A DNA stretch of 64,000 bases, taken from Rostratula benghalensis (Eukaryota > Chordata > Aves > Charadriiformes > Rostratulidae). Where the stretch lies: positions 520,489 through 584,488 of the forward strand of contig VXAI01000373.1 in the NCBI GenBank assembly GCA_013399305.1. The letters run 5' to 3'. Position numbers and translations under genes: made by a program. Positions 39,706-52,900 of the stretch are shown one piece after another. The notes beneath the pieces are model-generated. The model ran no database searches. It saw nothing but the letters and a program-made list of their open reading frames with translations, and had not been told where the DNA came from. Each line of letters begins with the position of its first letter. Within the stretch, counting starts at the first letter, position 1.

Positions 39706-42700
39706 CTGTAGCGGTATAAGTTTAACTGTTTGAATAGTACAGAGAAAATTTCTTTTCCCTGTTTTGTTCTCTCTGGCTAAATAAGTCTTTAATTCTGGCT
39801 ACGTAGTGACACACGCAGACATATTTTAGCAGCTATGGCTGAAGCTAAAACCTCTCAGCAAGGAGCATATTATTCAAATTCCAAATGCTCAAGCATATTT
39901 TAAAACTCTGCTGTTGTAAGTCGAAGGGGTGTCCTCACTTGACATTGCAGCAAATGCACTGGACATTTTTCAGTTGTGTAGACAGTAGAAATCCTTTGGA
40001 TATGTGAAATTGCTTCTTGAAGTATATGGCATGTGTATTTTTCCTAGCCCACCACCCTGCAATTACGTTTCAAAAAAATTCCTAAAGGTCACATCTGGTA
40101 AGACTGGCATTGCCTTAATGCCATTAGCACAACGATTTGTAACCAGAGAGTTTCCAGGCACCCAAAATACTTGTGTTGTATGTGCAGCATTGCCTCTATT
40201 GTAATATAATTGAACAGATTAAAGTGTTACAGACTTTTGAGACCCCAGTGAGTACACAAGAAAAGGTTTGGTTCACTAGTAAGAAGCAAACTGGAGACCA
40301 TGTTTAAAAAAGCAAACAAACAAACAACCTAAACCCTTGAAATCTAACAGTAACCTTGGTGTTAATTTCCCATTTTGTAAATGTGTGTGGTGAGAGCACT
40401 TACCTGATATATAAAAAGGCAAAAAATGTGTCAGCTCTCCCAGATGATGCTTCTCCCCATTCCTAAAGAAATGCAGATGTGCAGGTGTGCGCTCAACGTA
40501 ATTTGTTTTCCGTGGCCCAGTGAATCCCGAGCTCCTCTCTGCAGTAGTGGCCAACCTTCGGATGCCGGGGAGCACCGTATCCTAGCTCACTCCTCCCTGA
40601 AACAGGCAATTGCTGGGGCTTGGGAAATAAATTTCTATTGGAAATAAAATTCTGACAGAGAAGACCACTGCACTGCCGTGTCTCCTGGTCAGTGCTTTAA
40701 TGAGCTGGCTGCTGTGACCGAGGAGAGCAGCATCCCCTCTGCTGCTGGCAGAAAGGCACCTGTCTTTTTGAGACAACAGATTCCTATATATTATATCTAA
40801 CCCCAGACCATGCAGATGCTTGGGAATGTCATTAAACAATTCAGGCTGTTCTCAGTAAAAGCATGATAGAAACAATAAATAAAAAATATGGTTATGTTTG
40901 ATGATTTTTTCTCTAGCTATTAAAGTGCTAGGAGGCCTTTGGCAGTATTTTAATTCCTTAAAACTACAAATAATAAAAAAAAAAAAACCCCAACAAGAAA
41001 CCCAGAATGGTAACATGCATGTACAGCTTTTACTTTTTTCCATTAAACATTAGGATACCTAGCTTGGACAACTGTAATGTAAAGCTTTTACAGCAGGTAC
41101 TTCATGCTTCTGTGATACCTCAGTCTTTCATCCTTTCTGGGTTCATTATGATATAGTCAGAAATTTTCAAGGATTCATAATCATATGTTTGCAAGTATAT
41201 GATGTATCATGAGTACCTGGTAAGTGAACATATGTATTTATAAAACAATTGTCTAATCTGATAATAACACAAATCCAACCATCTTCGTGTCTAGCAAGGA
41301 AACCAACTACCTACTGCAGCTGCAAATGTAGAGCCAACTATATTTAAGTTAATGCTATGAATTTGATTTGAGGCTAAATCATGTGAAGCTTTACATTCAG
41401 CAGTGCAAAAACCGAGAGATGCTTTCACATAATTTCTGCCAAAAACGGCAGAAATGTCTTGAGCTTGAGAGAAGCCAGATTTTGAATTGGAGGGGAACTG
41501 TGGTTTTTTGGGTTTTTTTTTAAGTGAGTTAATAAAACTAGATTTCACTATTAGCCTAGTGCTTCCATTTGGGGAATTAAAACACTTGTATCAAATTAAA
41601 GTTGCATATCCTTTATCACATGCACCCAGGTTACATTCATAAAACATCCATTTTTACTTACATACCCTGAATGAATCCATGACAATCCCCTGTAGAGGAT
41701 GACAAAATGTATATTTAGATTTGAAGATGTTCTTCTGAGCCACCTCGGCTAATTATAGATGACAACCCATGGCTTCCTCCTTTGTTCTGAAACATCAAGA
41801 ATGTGTCAAAAAGCTTTCTGAACTCTCCAGAGTCCCAGGTGTTGTTATTGCAATAGGTGACTGGAATTAACAAAACACGAAACGTCATTTGCTAAGAGCC
41901 TCTCGTGACTTAGGTAGGAAGGCAGCTGTACTGCAAATATGCATGTGAATTCTCCACCGGAGTGAAGAGAGTTAAGTAAAAGGAGTTAAAGTGCTAAGCA
42001 GGAAAGAGAAAGCACTGCTGGAGAGAAATCAGTCTCTCACAAGCAGCTTCACAGGGGTATTATTAAAATGGCTAAACCTATGTAGGCCAGAAGAAGGGAT
42101 TCTTCTCAAGGACAGAGTTGGAAGTGACCTAAAATGTCAAAACTGTTGAAAACGAACAGGATTATGTGAACAGAGAAAAGCTGAGAGAAGGAATAAACAA
42201 CTCAAGATGTTCTTTCCACCAAAGAGACAGCAAAGACAGCAGATGCAAACTTAAGCTTAGGTAAGCTTTGTAGGAGCTGCCTAAATATTCAGCCAATTTC
42301 CTTCTATCTACCTTTTTAGTGTCACAGTACTGAAGATAACTCATTTAAAGCTGAGTCAGACCTGCCACAGTTCCATCAGAGCTTTCCCAGCTTGGACTTT
42401 CCTGGTACCAGCTGACAGAATCACTGCTGTAACCTTCATTCTGGTCACAGAGTCCAAAAATGCTTGAGTTCCTGAAGGATGGACATTGGTTACTAGAGAT
42501 GCACGTGCCACCCTCAGGAGAAGGGACAATGTGGCAACTACATCAGTTACTGACACATGGTGATTTAAAACCAGAATCGAAATAAACTCTTTGACTAGGA
42601 TTTGAAATGCTCAGGTAGTCTCCATGTTCTTTCTCTGTGTGGAGGGCACGCCAAACCTCTTTTTCTCATTTAAAGAAAAGCACCTGTTTCTCATTTAAAA

Positions 42701-43307
42701 TAAACTGATGTTACAGCACTGTGGCTGTGGAAAAAAAAAATTCTTCTGAGGTTGGAGTAGGTTACTTTCACCCACAAGTAAAGCTGTTTGCATTGGTAGA
42801 GAATTAATGCTGGTCGTATTAGCCACAGGGCTCGTGTCTTAGCCCTTAAGGAGGTCTCTAAGCGTGTATTTAAAGGACACATAGGCATCCAGTGGCAACA
42901 AGAGCATTTCCTGAATGCTTTGAATGTATTTACTGAATATTTTACTATAATGGAGATCTTAATTACTGATGTTAATAAAGAACTACTTTGATAATGTCTG
43001 ATCTATAAATGAGACAAATTGTATTGCTCCAGCTCAAAGACTTTGGTTATTAACGATTTTTATGAAACCAGTACAATAAGAAAAAATCCAAGCTTTTCTC
43101 TCTGGAGGTAGAACAACTGTGGTTTCTTTGAGACAACACAGGCCTTTTGATTTTACATTGCAAACAGCAATGTTAGTTGAGCACTGCCTAGTAGAATGAA
43201 GTTATTGCAAAGGTATTTATTTCATTCCCATACATTATGATATTATATGCTATCATAGGTAAGAATGATGATTATAAAACTAATATACAGTATGTAAATT
43301 GAGTCTG

Positions 43308-43354
43308 TTCATATACATATGTATATGTGTGTGTGTACATGTATATATATGTGG
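43308..43354. repeat. TA/TG mixed microsatellite
   Basis: A short run of alternating purine-pyrimidine sequence (catatacatatgtatatgtg, then tgtgtacatgtatatatatg). Confidence 0.8.
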
Positions 43355-44440
43355 TCCTACTTGATGGCAACTTTTCTAACAGTACTGCATTAATATGTTA
43401 AAAAAGCAAACTTGTTTTTAGGTGTGCTTCTGAAGAAGTACAGGTTAAAAGTAGTGCTCATCAACTGGGAATGATTGTCAGCCAAGTCCTACCTAGTTTT
43501 CATGAGAAATGAAATGGGCAACCAGACAATAATACTGGAGTAACAGTGTTGGGCTCTGATCCAAATGCCAATTTAAATTAATAGGAGACTTTCCATTAAA
43601 TTCAGTAGTCTAAGGATCTGCCCTAGAGTTCTGCCTTGTTAAAACATGTCCTTGCTTCACTTCCAATCACATGAATGTTGGGTTTGTTCCAACAGAAGTG
43701 GGGTTAGAAGAGCCAATGGTAGCCAGAGGGCAGCCACAAGTTAGAAAGGGAATCAAACCCCATGTGTAGGTTTCAACAGGTGTTTCATAAACCAGATCTA
43801 CAGGTGAGGGTTCAATATGCAGCTATAGGCTTTTCAAGGTTTAAGTAAAATGATATCCCATGGAGATGCCACAAAGGTGTCACTTGGCTGTTGGTGTTTT
43901 CTCTGGCACCACTAAAATGAGCAGGATGCTTGTACCAAAAATCATTTCTCGGCCGTAGGAGTGGAGTATATGTTTTGGTGTGAGGGAAATCACGGTGTAA
44001 CTTTTCTCTAAGGAAGTGACATCCTGCCCCGTGCCTGAATTCAGTCTGTAATAAGAACCATTTGTCCCAGGGAAGTTCTCCTTAAGGAGGAAGAGCACAA
44101 CTGGATGAGCAATGCTTAACCCCTTACCATTAATCCTTTAATTTTGCAAATAAGCAGAAGGAGTTTTCGCACATAATAAGGGAGTAGAATGTAGATGGGA
44201 AAATTTCCTTTGCTTCAGAATCAAAGGAAAGATGTGAGTTCGGTGTAAAGTGCAGGAAAGAACTTGATTCAGCCCTTCCCAAACTTTGTGCAAAATTATC
44301 AACTCTCACCACTTTCTCTGAAGAACATCACTTGTCTATATCATCACACATTTCCTTGAAAGTGTGATACAAGTGAGATCATTCTGTGGAATGAGGGTCA
44401 TGCATCAAGGCTTTCCATTAAGAGTGCTTGCCAGTACTGC

Positions 44441-44464
44441 TAATTAATATAATTATATTAATTA
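44441..44464. repeat. Perfect 24-bp AT palindrome
   Basis: The half site taattaatataa is followed without spacer by its exact reverse complement ttatattaatta. The whole contains four TAAT/ATTA homeodomain-type cores. The sequence is seen directly, and any role is unproven. Confidence 0.9.
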
Positions 44465-44955
44465 TCATAACAGTTAAAGTAGTGTCTATTTGGTTTCCTT
44501 CCTTTCCCTATTTCTCTTTGATTATCTTTCTGTTAGCTTTCAAAATATTCTTCCCCCTTTTTCTTTGTGTTTCAGTAAAAACATAGTTTGCTTTGGGGAA
44601 AAAAAAGAAGAAGGGTGTTCTTTGTGCCTAAAGGCACACACTTTTTTGAGCATTCTATTGCCTTGGCCTACCTACCTTGTCTTCATGTTCTGCTTTTGTC
44701 TTTGTTTTTTAATTTAGGCAACAGTATTAGGTGATGATGTGTGATACAGAGGCAGTTCCTTAAGAAACCCTACTCCTAGCCAATTAAGAACTTGAAATAT
44801 ATAGAGTAAGGCTTTAAACTGAATTCAAGAGCAAGTAGGAGCCACTCAAAGAGCATAAAGGGCTTTCAAGAAAAGCTAGTTTGTGGTTCTGGAGTACATT
44901 CACCAATGTACGTGTAGAATACCAAATCTCACCATTAACTAAATATGATATTCTG

Positions 44956-44969
44956 TCACCCTCTAGTGG
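44956..44969 (-). promoter_or_regulatory. Candidate CTCF-type motif, reverse
   Basis: The complement of tcaccctctagtgg reads ccactagagggtga. This matches the CTCF core consensus CCASYAGRKGGCRS at 12 of 14 positions. Occupancy is not shown. Confidence 0.3.
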
Positions 44970-47290
44970 TGGGTCTACAATACCATAATTCTGATACTAA
45001 TGATAAAAGATTTTTTCAATGCATGTCTAGTAGAAGACCTTAGTACATTTAGGACAAAATAGGCTTAATGGCCTGTACCTGCAGATTTGTAATTCCTGTC
45101 TACAATGCATGTAAATGAATTCCGTTCTATAAATTCATGCCAAAAAATAGAGATGTAAATTGTCTTTGTTGTCTTTTGGCAGCTTAATTAACTAAAGAGG
45201 TGGGGGGGGGAAATTATTTCTGCATTTTCTCTTCTCCTTGGAGGGTAAGGCAAGAGCAAATTGACTGAATTCCAGCCTGCAAATTTAGAGAACATGATTG
45301 AGCACTTGAAACCCCTGTTGGCTAATCCTCCTTTCTTAATTCCTAGTATTACCCATAATAAAAGTCCTTGTCTAAGACTGTCTGTTGCTGTACTGGCAAT
45401 GCCTCAAATCTGTGAAAACAGTAATTGTGCCCCAAATAATAGCATGAGCTATGCATCAGATACACTTCTTGGTATATTTGACAGTAAAGTGACATAATAA
45501 AGCCAAAATATTTGACATCACCTATTCCATTAGATTTAGCAATACTAACGAAATCTGGGTTTCTGACCCAGCCTTAGAAAAAGCTGAAAGTGCATTGTGC
45601 TGGCGAATGCCATGTAGTGGGTTCATTTATCAAGATTCCCAGTAACTGATAATATTGATGTGGTTTACACTGATATTGGACAATTTGGCTTCAGATCACA
45701 TGTGATTTAAAGCGTACAATTCCTCTTAACATGATTTAGTATTTCAAGTATTAGATGATACTAAGGAGCTGATAACTCTGCAATTTTCGGTGTGGGCCAT
45801 GCATTCACTGGCTATGTGTGAACTCAGAGTTACCCAATAATTAAATTGCTTCACTGTATCTTGGTTAAAGAGGGGTGTGTTGGCATCTTTGTAGTCACAA
45901 ATGAAGTTTAAGTATGTATCAGTACGCCCCAAAGGCTTTTTTTAACCTCCTCAGCTGGAGGAATTGTTTAACCAATCTGACCTTCAGACACTTCAGGGGC
46001 AATTATCCCTGCTTGGACCACATAGAGCTTTCCAGCTACATCACAGAAAGGCAAGGTGTTTTCCTGAGGGGACAATGCGCTCAGTAAAACATCAGGTTTC
46101 TGCAGGAGCACAACGTACTCGTCCTGTAATGTGCAGAGGACCTGGGACACTCATGAGGAGGGTCCTGACCACATTGTTAATTAGCAAACCTTCTTCTGAA
46201 TCTCTGAATTTTGGGCAAACCTGCCAGTCTTTGCTCCCACGCTCACAAGAGAGTCCTACAAATACAACTGGGAAGGTGGGGGGGACTATGGGACTATATT
46301 CCTCATGTCATCATGAATATTAGCTCAGTGTTTTAAAAACAATACCAAAAAACCAGCAGATCATGCAACTATTTTCAGATTTTATTGTTTATTATCTGTG
46401 GGGTTTTATGTCTGTATCTGAATCTTGCAAACTTGCATATAATACATACTGCACACGTGTGCATCCACACGCGAGCAGAGCCAGGCAGAGCCACAGAGGC
46501 AGGGATTTGCATTCATTTGATCACATTCATTTGATTTCCCTTAGTTTACTGGAGAAAACAAGTGGGGTTTTTTGGTGTTTTTTTTGCTAATGGTACTGCC
46601 GTTACACTTCGGGAAAATGAAGTTATCTTTCTCATTTTTATCATCTCATATAATGAAGCAATTTCAGTAACGCGTGTGTTGGCGGCTTGTTGGTGATGGT
46701 ACATCCTTCAGGAAGAATACAAAATAGACTTCACTGACCCTGGAGTGCTGAGAGTAACGTGAAACTTACTCTTGACTTGTAAACTGAGCAAACATGACAT
46801 GGAGGTCACAGAGTAAGGGCATATGTGCATCTTCCAGCCCTTGTTTTGACAAAGTGACTTCTGTCTCCAGAGGGACATTTCTGCCATTTTTTTTCCAGCG
46901 TGTTTCACCTTTCACTGGCTATTAATCCCAGTATGACTTAACTGCAAATTATGATTCCCACCTATAAGCTTATAGGAGCTAATTCTTAGGTTTTTTTCAT
47001 CTTTTACTTGAGCGCACAGACTTAAAAGTTGTAAGAAAATAAAGGTATGGAAAAGAACTTAATAAACTGAGTTTAAATCAAATGTACCAAGTTATAAATA
47101 TTAAAACAAAGAGTATTATGAAAATTCACATTCGTTAATGGATTTTTATTTTTTTTTATCACTAGCAGCTTTAATAAATCAGGGTAGACCATAATGGAAA
47201 AATCTGTGCATTTTCTAGTATTCTATGCAGTATTCTTCTAGCTTTAGTAAGATAGGTTCCCTGTGTCTGATGCAGTCTAACATTTACTAA

Positions 47291-47522
47291 AGAGTCATGG
47301 AATTGTCCAGGTTGGAAGGGACCTTTGAGATCATCCAGTCTAACCATCAACCTAACACTGATAAAAAACAACAACCCATCACTAAACCATGTCACTAAGT
47401 GCTATGTTTATATGTCTTTTACCTCCAGGGATGGTGCCTCAGCCACTTCCCTGGGCAGCCCATTCCAATGCTTAATAACCCTTTCCGTGTAAAAATTTTC
47501 CTGATATCCCATGTGAACCTCA
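47291..47522 (-). mobile_element. CR1 LINE 3' fragment, - orientation, different subfamily
   Basis: It begins with agagtcatggaattgtccag and passes gggacctttgagatcatcca. It contains the stretch accatcaacctaacactgat, typical of CR1 copies whose 3' UTR reads tggttggactcgatgatc, and then ttccctgggcagcccattcc. It ends near ctgatatcccatgtgaacct. The pattern matches the copy at 55029-55585 better than the copies in intron B-C. About 230 bases are kept. Confidence 0.93.
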
Positions 47523-47621
47523 AAGACATGTAGACAAAGATTATATAGTAATCACTTTTAAACAGAATTTTCAGAACTTTATGAGCTGGATTACCTAAGG
47601 TAGTTTTGCTAAAAGTGAAAT

Positions 47622-47688
47622 GAATATTCAGAATAATATTCAGAAAAGAATATTCAGAATATTCTTATTTTTCTGAATGCATGGCTCA
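47622..47688. repeat. Short degenerate tandem of AATATTCAGAA
   Basis: The unit aatattcagaa or aatattcag recurs three to four times. The next bases (ttatttttctgaat) contain its partial complement, so the stretch can fold on itself. Confidence 0.75.
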
Positions 47689-48338
47689 TGGAACATGTTT
47701 GATACAGGTGTGGATAGCATCCCAGTAAGAATACTTCAAAATAAAGATATCAGCATAGCAACTAGCATATTTATTCAATGCAGCAGCACAGCTGTGGATC
47801 GGGTTTAGCTGCTTCATCAGGTTAGCAAACTGATAAAGCACTAGTAGCAGTTTTCAACGTGTGTAAAAGGACACTGAAATTCTCATCCCTGCTTTGCAGA
47901 TGGGAAGATGAGACATAACAAAGATCACTGCCCACTTTTGCTGGAACCCACCCTCCTGAATCTTTTTTCGACTAGGCCATCAAATTTGATGACAACAGTA
48001 GTGGCTGCTTATGTGAACAAATGTGACAGGCGTGGCTGCCTTTGTTCTGTAGGTTATTAGGGCAGGAATGCCAGCTCCAAATTTGATAAAAGTGAAATTT
48101 CAGGCTTGACCAGGAAGCAGAAGGGCTAAATTCCTTTTTCACAATGCTGAAAAGAAACGTGAAAGGTAAAAGGGATTAAATATTTTCCTACTATAATAAC
48201 CAAACTACATGGCAAGGACAATTTGATGGTCCCAGTATGTGTTTTCCCGTGGTGAGGCTCCTAAACAGACTTCAGGGGGGAGAACAACAGCTTTTTGTAG
48301 CTTCTAAATATTGTCTGATTTTTGTTTTTTCTCCACAG

Positions 48339-48725
48339 AGCTACAGTGAACCTGTTGACGTTAAAGCCTCCCCACAACCTCAGATGATGAATTCAAAGCA
48401 GCCGGTGTTTCACGGGCCTGCCCAGGCTCACTCTGCACTGTACCTCAGCTCCCACTACCACCAACAACCGGGAATGAATCCCCACATCACTGCCATGCAT
48501 GCCAATATCCCCAGGAACATAGCGCCCAAGCCCAACAACCAAATGCCAGTGACTGTTTCCATAGCAAACATGGCCGTGTCCCCGCCGCCGCCTCTTCAGA
48601 TCAGCCCCCCTCTGCACCAGCATCTCAACATCCAGCAACACCAGCCCATCTCCATGCAGCAGCCCATCGGGAACCAGCTACCGATGCAGGTCCAGTCCGC
48701 TTTACACTCACCTACGATGCAGCAA
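48339..48725 (+). CDS. TOX: TOX exon D: Pro/Gln/His-rich C-terminal region (129 codons, phase 0)
   Basis: The acceptor ctccacag ends at 48338 and the donor gtaagt starts at 48726. The 129 codons begin SYSEPVDVKASPQPQ and pass HGPAQAHSALYLSSHYHQQ. They continue through NIAPKPNNQMPVTVSIANM, the proline run SPPPPLQISPPLHQHL and the glutamine/histidine-rich tract, and end SALHSPTMQQ. This region follows the HMG box and is thought to act in transcriptional regulation and partner binding. It is far more GC-rich than its introns. The frame runs 86 codons past the donor before a stop, giving a long open frame that is a read-through artefact. Lacking the very long polyglutamine of TOX3, it supports assignment to TOX. 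Confidence 0.97.
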
Positions 48726-49903
48726 GTAAGTTTTAACCTGTCGGTTGTCTGGGGAAGGAACTGTGGGGTTTTGAGAAGGGAAAAAGAAAAAAAAAGCCAA
48801 ACAAAAAAACCTCATCCAGAAGTTGACGTAGTGAGGGAGATAGAGAGCCATGAATTAGATTTAATTGTGCAGCATCCCACAACCACGGTGGTGGAGTCTG
48901 AGGGCTTAGTCTTTCCATGGCAAGAACAAGTGCATGAGTTTACCTGGATGATGGGGGGACTTCGTTGGACCTGTTTGTGCTAGTGACGATGTCCACCACG
49001 TTCTTCTGAACACTAGCCCTCTCTCCCTTACCAAAATCAAGAGGCACCCTTTAAACAGAATTGTGTCCATAGATCCATCTGCAAATAGGCAAGTACCTTG
49101 AAATATAAGTGACTTATATTTCTCCAGGAGGCTTATTTTACAAGCAAAAGGCAGGCATGGCTGGAAAAAGGTACGATCGTAGCTTGTGCTGTTATCCTTG
49201 TGCTGTTTGTAACGCGGAACAGTCAGAGGGAGCATGAAGCAACACAGATTGTATTAAACATGCTGGATTAAATGAACATGAGTATGTTAGTTTATGCTGC
49301 ATTTGTAATTTCATGTTAGTAGCTAGACATACCTTGTTTTACTGGAAAAAAGTGGGCTGCCCTCAGTATCCCAATATCGTGGTGCTTGGTGGCGCTTTTT
49401 TTTTCTTTTTTTTTTTTTAATAATCTCAGTATTTTACATCATTGATTCTCAAGGCACTTCTTAGGAGTTCTGCATGAATGCAGGCCACCCATAGGATTGT
49501 GATTTTGGCCTCAGACCAATGGAATATTAAAGCACATTACCTCTGTTGATTTAAGCAGAGAAAATTTCTTTTTGTATTGGATGAGATCTGATTATCAATA
49601 ATAAGATCTTTATGAAGTGGCATTAGAATGAAAATTTTTTGGATGGTGTTGCAAGAATCTACAAAATTATACATGAAAACTTTTCAGTTCTGGCTAAAAA
49701 TACAGTCATGAACTTGCTGTATGTTTTGTATTGTTCTATAAATTCACCTTTGCTAACAAGGCATTTGCATTGGATTTCCAAGCCAGAAATGTTTCATCTC
49801 AAGATTGGTCTCTAGATATGGGAATACTGGAACACAAAACCCAGCTTCCAGCTGGGAAAACAATTTAACAGAGAAAGAAATTTCCAATAAAAGGACCCCA
49901 CCC

Positions 49904-49931
<28 letters not shown>
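49904..49931. repeat. A28 homopolymer
   Basis: Twenty-eight consecutive A bases are preceded at 49886-49891 by aataaa and then by ggaccccaccc. That arrangement resembles the 3' end of a retroposed transcript. I recognise no gene upstream, and no target-site duplication is evident. Confidence 0.9.
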
Positions 49932-49934
<3 letters not shown>

Positions 49935-52900
49935 TTGACAGCAATCTGGCCTAATAAATTTAGTTTTTCAGAAGGTGAACCAAGGCGTGCTCAGGATCAT
50001 CTGGATTTTTTCAGAGACTTCATTATTAATCTCCAGAATGATTTGGAGTAACCAGACAGGGAAGGAAATTTGTAAAGTGTTTCCCCCTTTTTTCTAGTCC
50101 AGTTTATTTTTCACAATCAGAGTAAAGAGACTCAACAGATTTAGGACCACAGAGATGTGGAGTCTTTTACTGACCTGTATTCCTGAAGGTTTTCCTATTA
50201 GTGTCCTGGTACGAGTGTCCTGAGAGAGCCCGTGCGCAAATCTCAGAGAAGCTCAGGAGTTTACCCCAAACCTGGGCAGGTAGAATTGGCTTAGGGGAAA
50301 TCCTGGGCAGGTGAGCCAGGAGAGTCTGCTTGGAGATCCTAAGCCTGATGCAATCCTGAAGTCTCAGTGCAATGAGAGACAAAGCAGTGGACAGAGACTC
50401 AATGCAATAGCCGGATACCAGTCATGAACACCAACATCTGTGACGGCAGCCTGTTGAGATTGTATCGTTACTTTTCAGCCAGTTTTTATTTCAAAGTGCT
50501 ACAGTCTTCCAAGTGCAGATTGTTTGCCAAGTTCTGTGTCATTTGTACATTACTTGTCCAATGCAGAGCAACAGAAGATCAAAGCCCTTATATCTTTTGC
50601 AGAATCACTCCTAGGTATAATTTACCGAGCAGATTAGAAAATCTGGCTTTATTGAATTCATAGTACAGTAGGGGATAGGAATAGATGTAATGCAGATGTT
50701 AGATACTTACACATGTGTGCATACAACATCATCGTTGTATGAATCCAAACACTCGGGTGTTATTCCAAACCATTACATACTACAAAAAAAAAGGTAAGAC
50801 AATATGAATAAAACAATGTTTTGTTTTACCAAATTGCTTGTGGCATATGGTTTGCACATCAATGGCTTGGGAGTACTTTCACTCATCTGTGAGACGTGTG
50901 GCATGCAGCTCAGTTATTTCTAGTTTGAGGGAAAACACAGGGCAGTAGGTTGGAGAAAAGAGGTGTCTAGAAGGCAGTATGTAGACCTGTACCATGACAA
51001 CTCTTTTGCTACTCAGTCCAAGTACAGAGAAGTAAAAAAATGCTCTACCTCTGTGTTGCTGCTCTCCATTTTTAAACCCATGAAAGGTTAGCTTAAATGC
51101 TTTCTACCATCTCATAACCCAGAGTCAGAAAGGCTGATGCTTATGATGAAGATAACATGGTGAGATATTTCTGAGCTTCACTGAAGTTTATAGGTGCTTA
51201 TTACCTCTTGAAATGCTACACTGCTAATCTGCATTACTAAAACTATGTTGCTCTTTAAGCACCATGGAACTACAAGCCAGTTTATATTTCTTACGCTTCT
51301 ACTTTTGTTTCAAAGTAATGCAAGCTTTTGAGCTCTGGAAAATGCATGTCATTTCACCTCAGAATAGTTTTAACTTATATAATTTGTTGGGGTTTTTTTA
51401 GCATACAACAGTTTACACAGTTTGTCAATTCAGTTTAAATATAGAATCCATTTCCTTTAAAGAGTGATGTTGGCAAAGGCAAAGTAATCAGTATGTTAGA
51501 TTGTAGGGCAGCAGGTGTACTAACACCCCCATGATTTGCCATGCCAGAGCAAAACAGTGGTTACCCAACTATTGTCTTAGGTACAACTCTTTCTAGTCAT
51601 TCTCAAGGAATGTTAGAAAACACTAAAACACTATCCCCAGGATGTCATGCTGCATTAGAGCACAGACTCAGGTTAGCCACCAGGAGAAGTACAGTACGAA
51701 GACAAGAAACTATAACCTGAAAGTAAAGGCCATCCTGTCTCAGTGGTCAAAGGACTCAGCTCTTCCCTCTGCTTGAAACTGAGCAAACATTCTGCTGATC
51801 AGAGCATGTTAAAAAGGAAAAGACACTAGAAAAATAAAAAACACTAGTCCAAATGATAACAGCAGCGTGGAGTCAACAGCAATGAGGACAAAGAAGAGGC
51901 ATAGCCACTGTCCTGTGTGTCCCACCTGTGGTGAGGAGGGGAGGAGGACTCTGGATGCAAGGTTCAGTCCCCAGCAGCATAACACAGACCACTCTGCCAC
52001 ATAAAAAGGCAGCCAAGATGGGTGGGAGAATATGTAGCCTAATAAGGCAGAAGCAATAGCTGCACTTAATTCAACTTTTTTTTTTCAGTTGTTCTTCCCT
52101 CAGCTGTTTGATTTCCTCCATGGTAAAGGTGTGGCCACCTTAAGCCTTTTCTGAAGACTCCAGTGTACATCCAATTTATATAAGTAGCAACAGCAGAACC
52201 TACTTAACATCCTGCTCCCTAAAGCATGGGTTGCCCCAGGAGAAATTTTTCTTTTTGGAAAGCTCACCACTGCTCATGCACTCGATGGTAGCAGGCTCTG
52301 GGAATCCCTGCTGTCTACAGATCCCCTGCTTTAACACTGTGGCTCTGGAAGATTTGATCAATCGTTTTCTCCAGGAGAGAGAGGATGGTTTCTTATCAAA
52401 GACTGGCATGTAGTATATCTGAAGGACTGCCAGCTCCAAGAAAACTCACATCAAGATCCAGCCCTCAGTCCTGACAGGCAGGGCCGCAGTTCTCCAAAAC
52501 TGCTCTGCGTGACATCCACACACTCTTCTTCTGCACGTAACTGGGAGGAGGGAGGGGTAAGAAGTGCTGACCTGGGAGAGAGTTCTGCCCCCACTGCTGC
52601 CGGGACAATGAGCTGATCTTCATCAGCTCTGCAGGGAACAGCACGTCCTCCTCCACTTTCAGCAGCCCAGCCCTTGCCTGCACGTGGTGTGCGGCTGCCA
52701 AACCAAGGGAGGCTGCCAGCTGGAGAAGGGCAGTCTCCTCCAGGAGTCCGCAGAAACTCCAGAACATCGAGAAGATCACAAGTGTCGCTAGCCAAAAATC
52801 CTCGGTGCCTGCACGCTTTCTGTTATTTTTAAAATCAATTAGTTCTGTGGAGTATGCCACTGAAGCAAGGCATCCAAATTGTTCTGAAGTGCACAGGGCA

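Larger units (their letters stand above)
35412..48338 (+). other. TOX: TOX intron C-D (12.9 kb)
   Basis: The intron is bounded by GT at 35412 and by ctccacag ending at 48338. It contains a GTT-rich tract, a TTCTC microsatellite with an assembly gap, TA-rich and TG-rich stretches near 39550-39700 and 43305-43355, a perfect 24-base AT palindrome, two reverse CTCF-like motifs and one - strand CR1 fragment. No exon is visible. Much of the remainder is AT-rich unique sequence. Confidence 0.9.

Noticed and set aside
48237..48983. 248-codon open frame, the longest in the window
   Set aside because: Only 48339-48725 is real (TOX exon D). The frame starts in the preceding intron and runs past a clear donor site into the following one.
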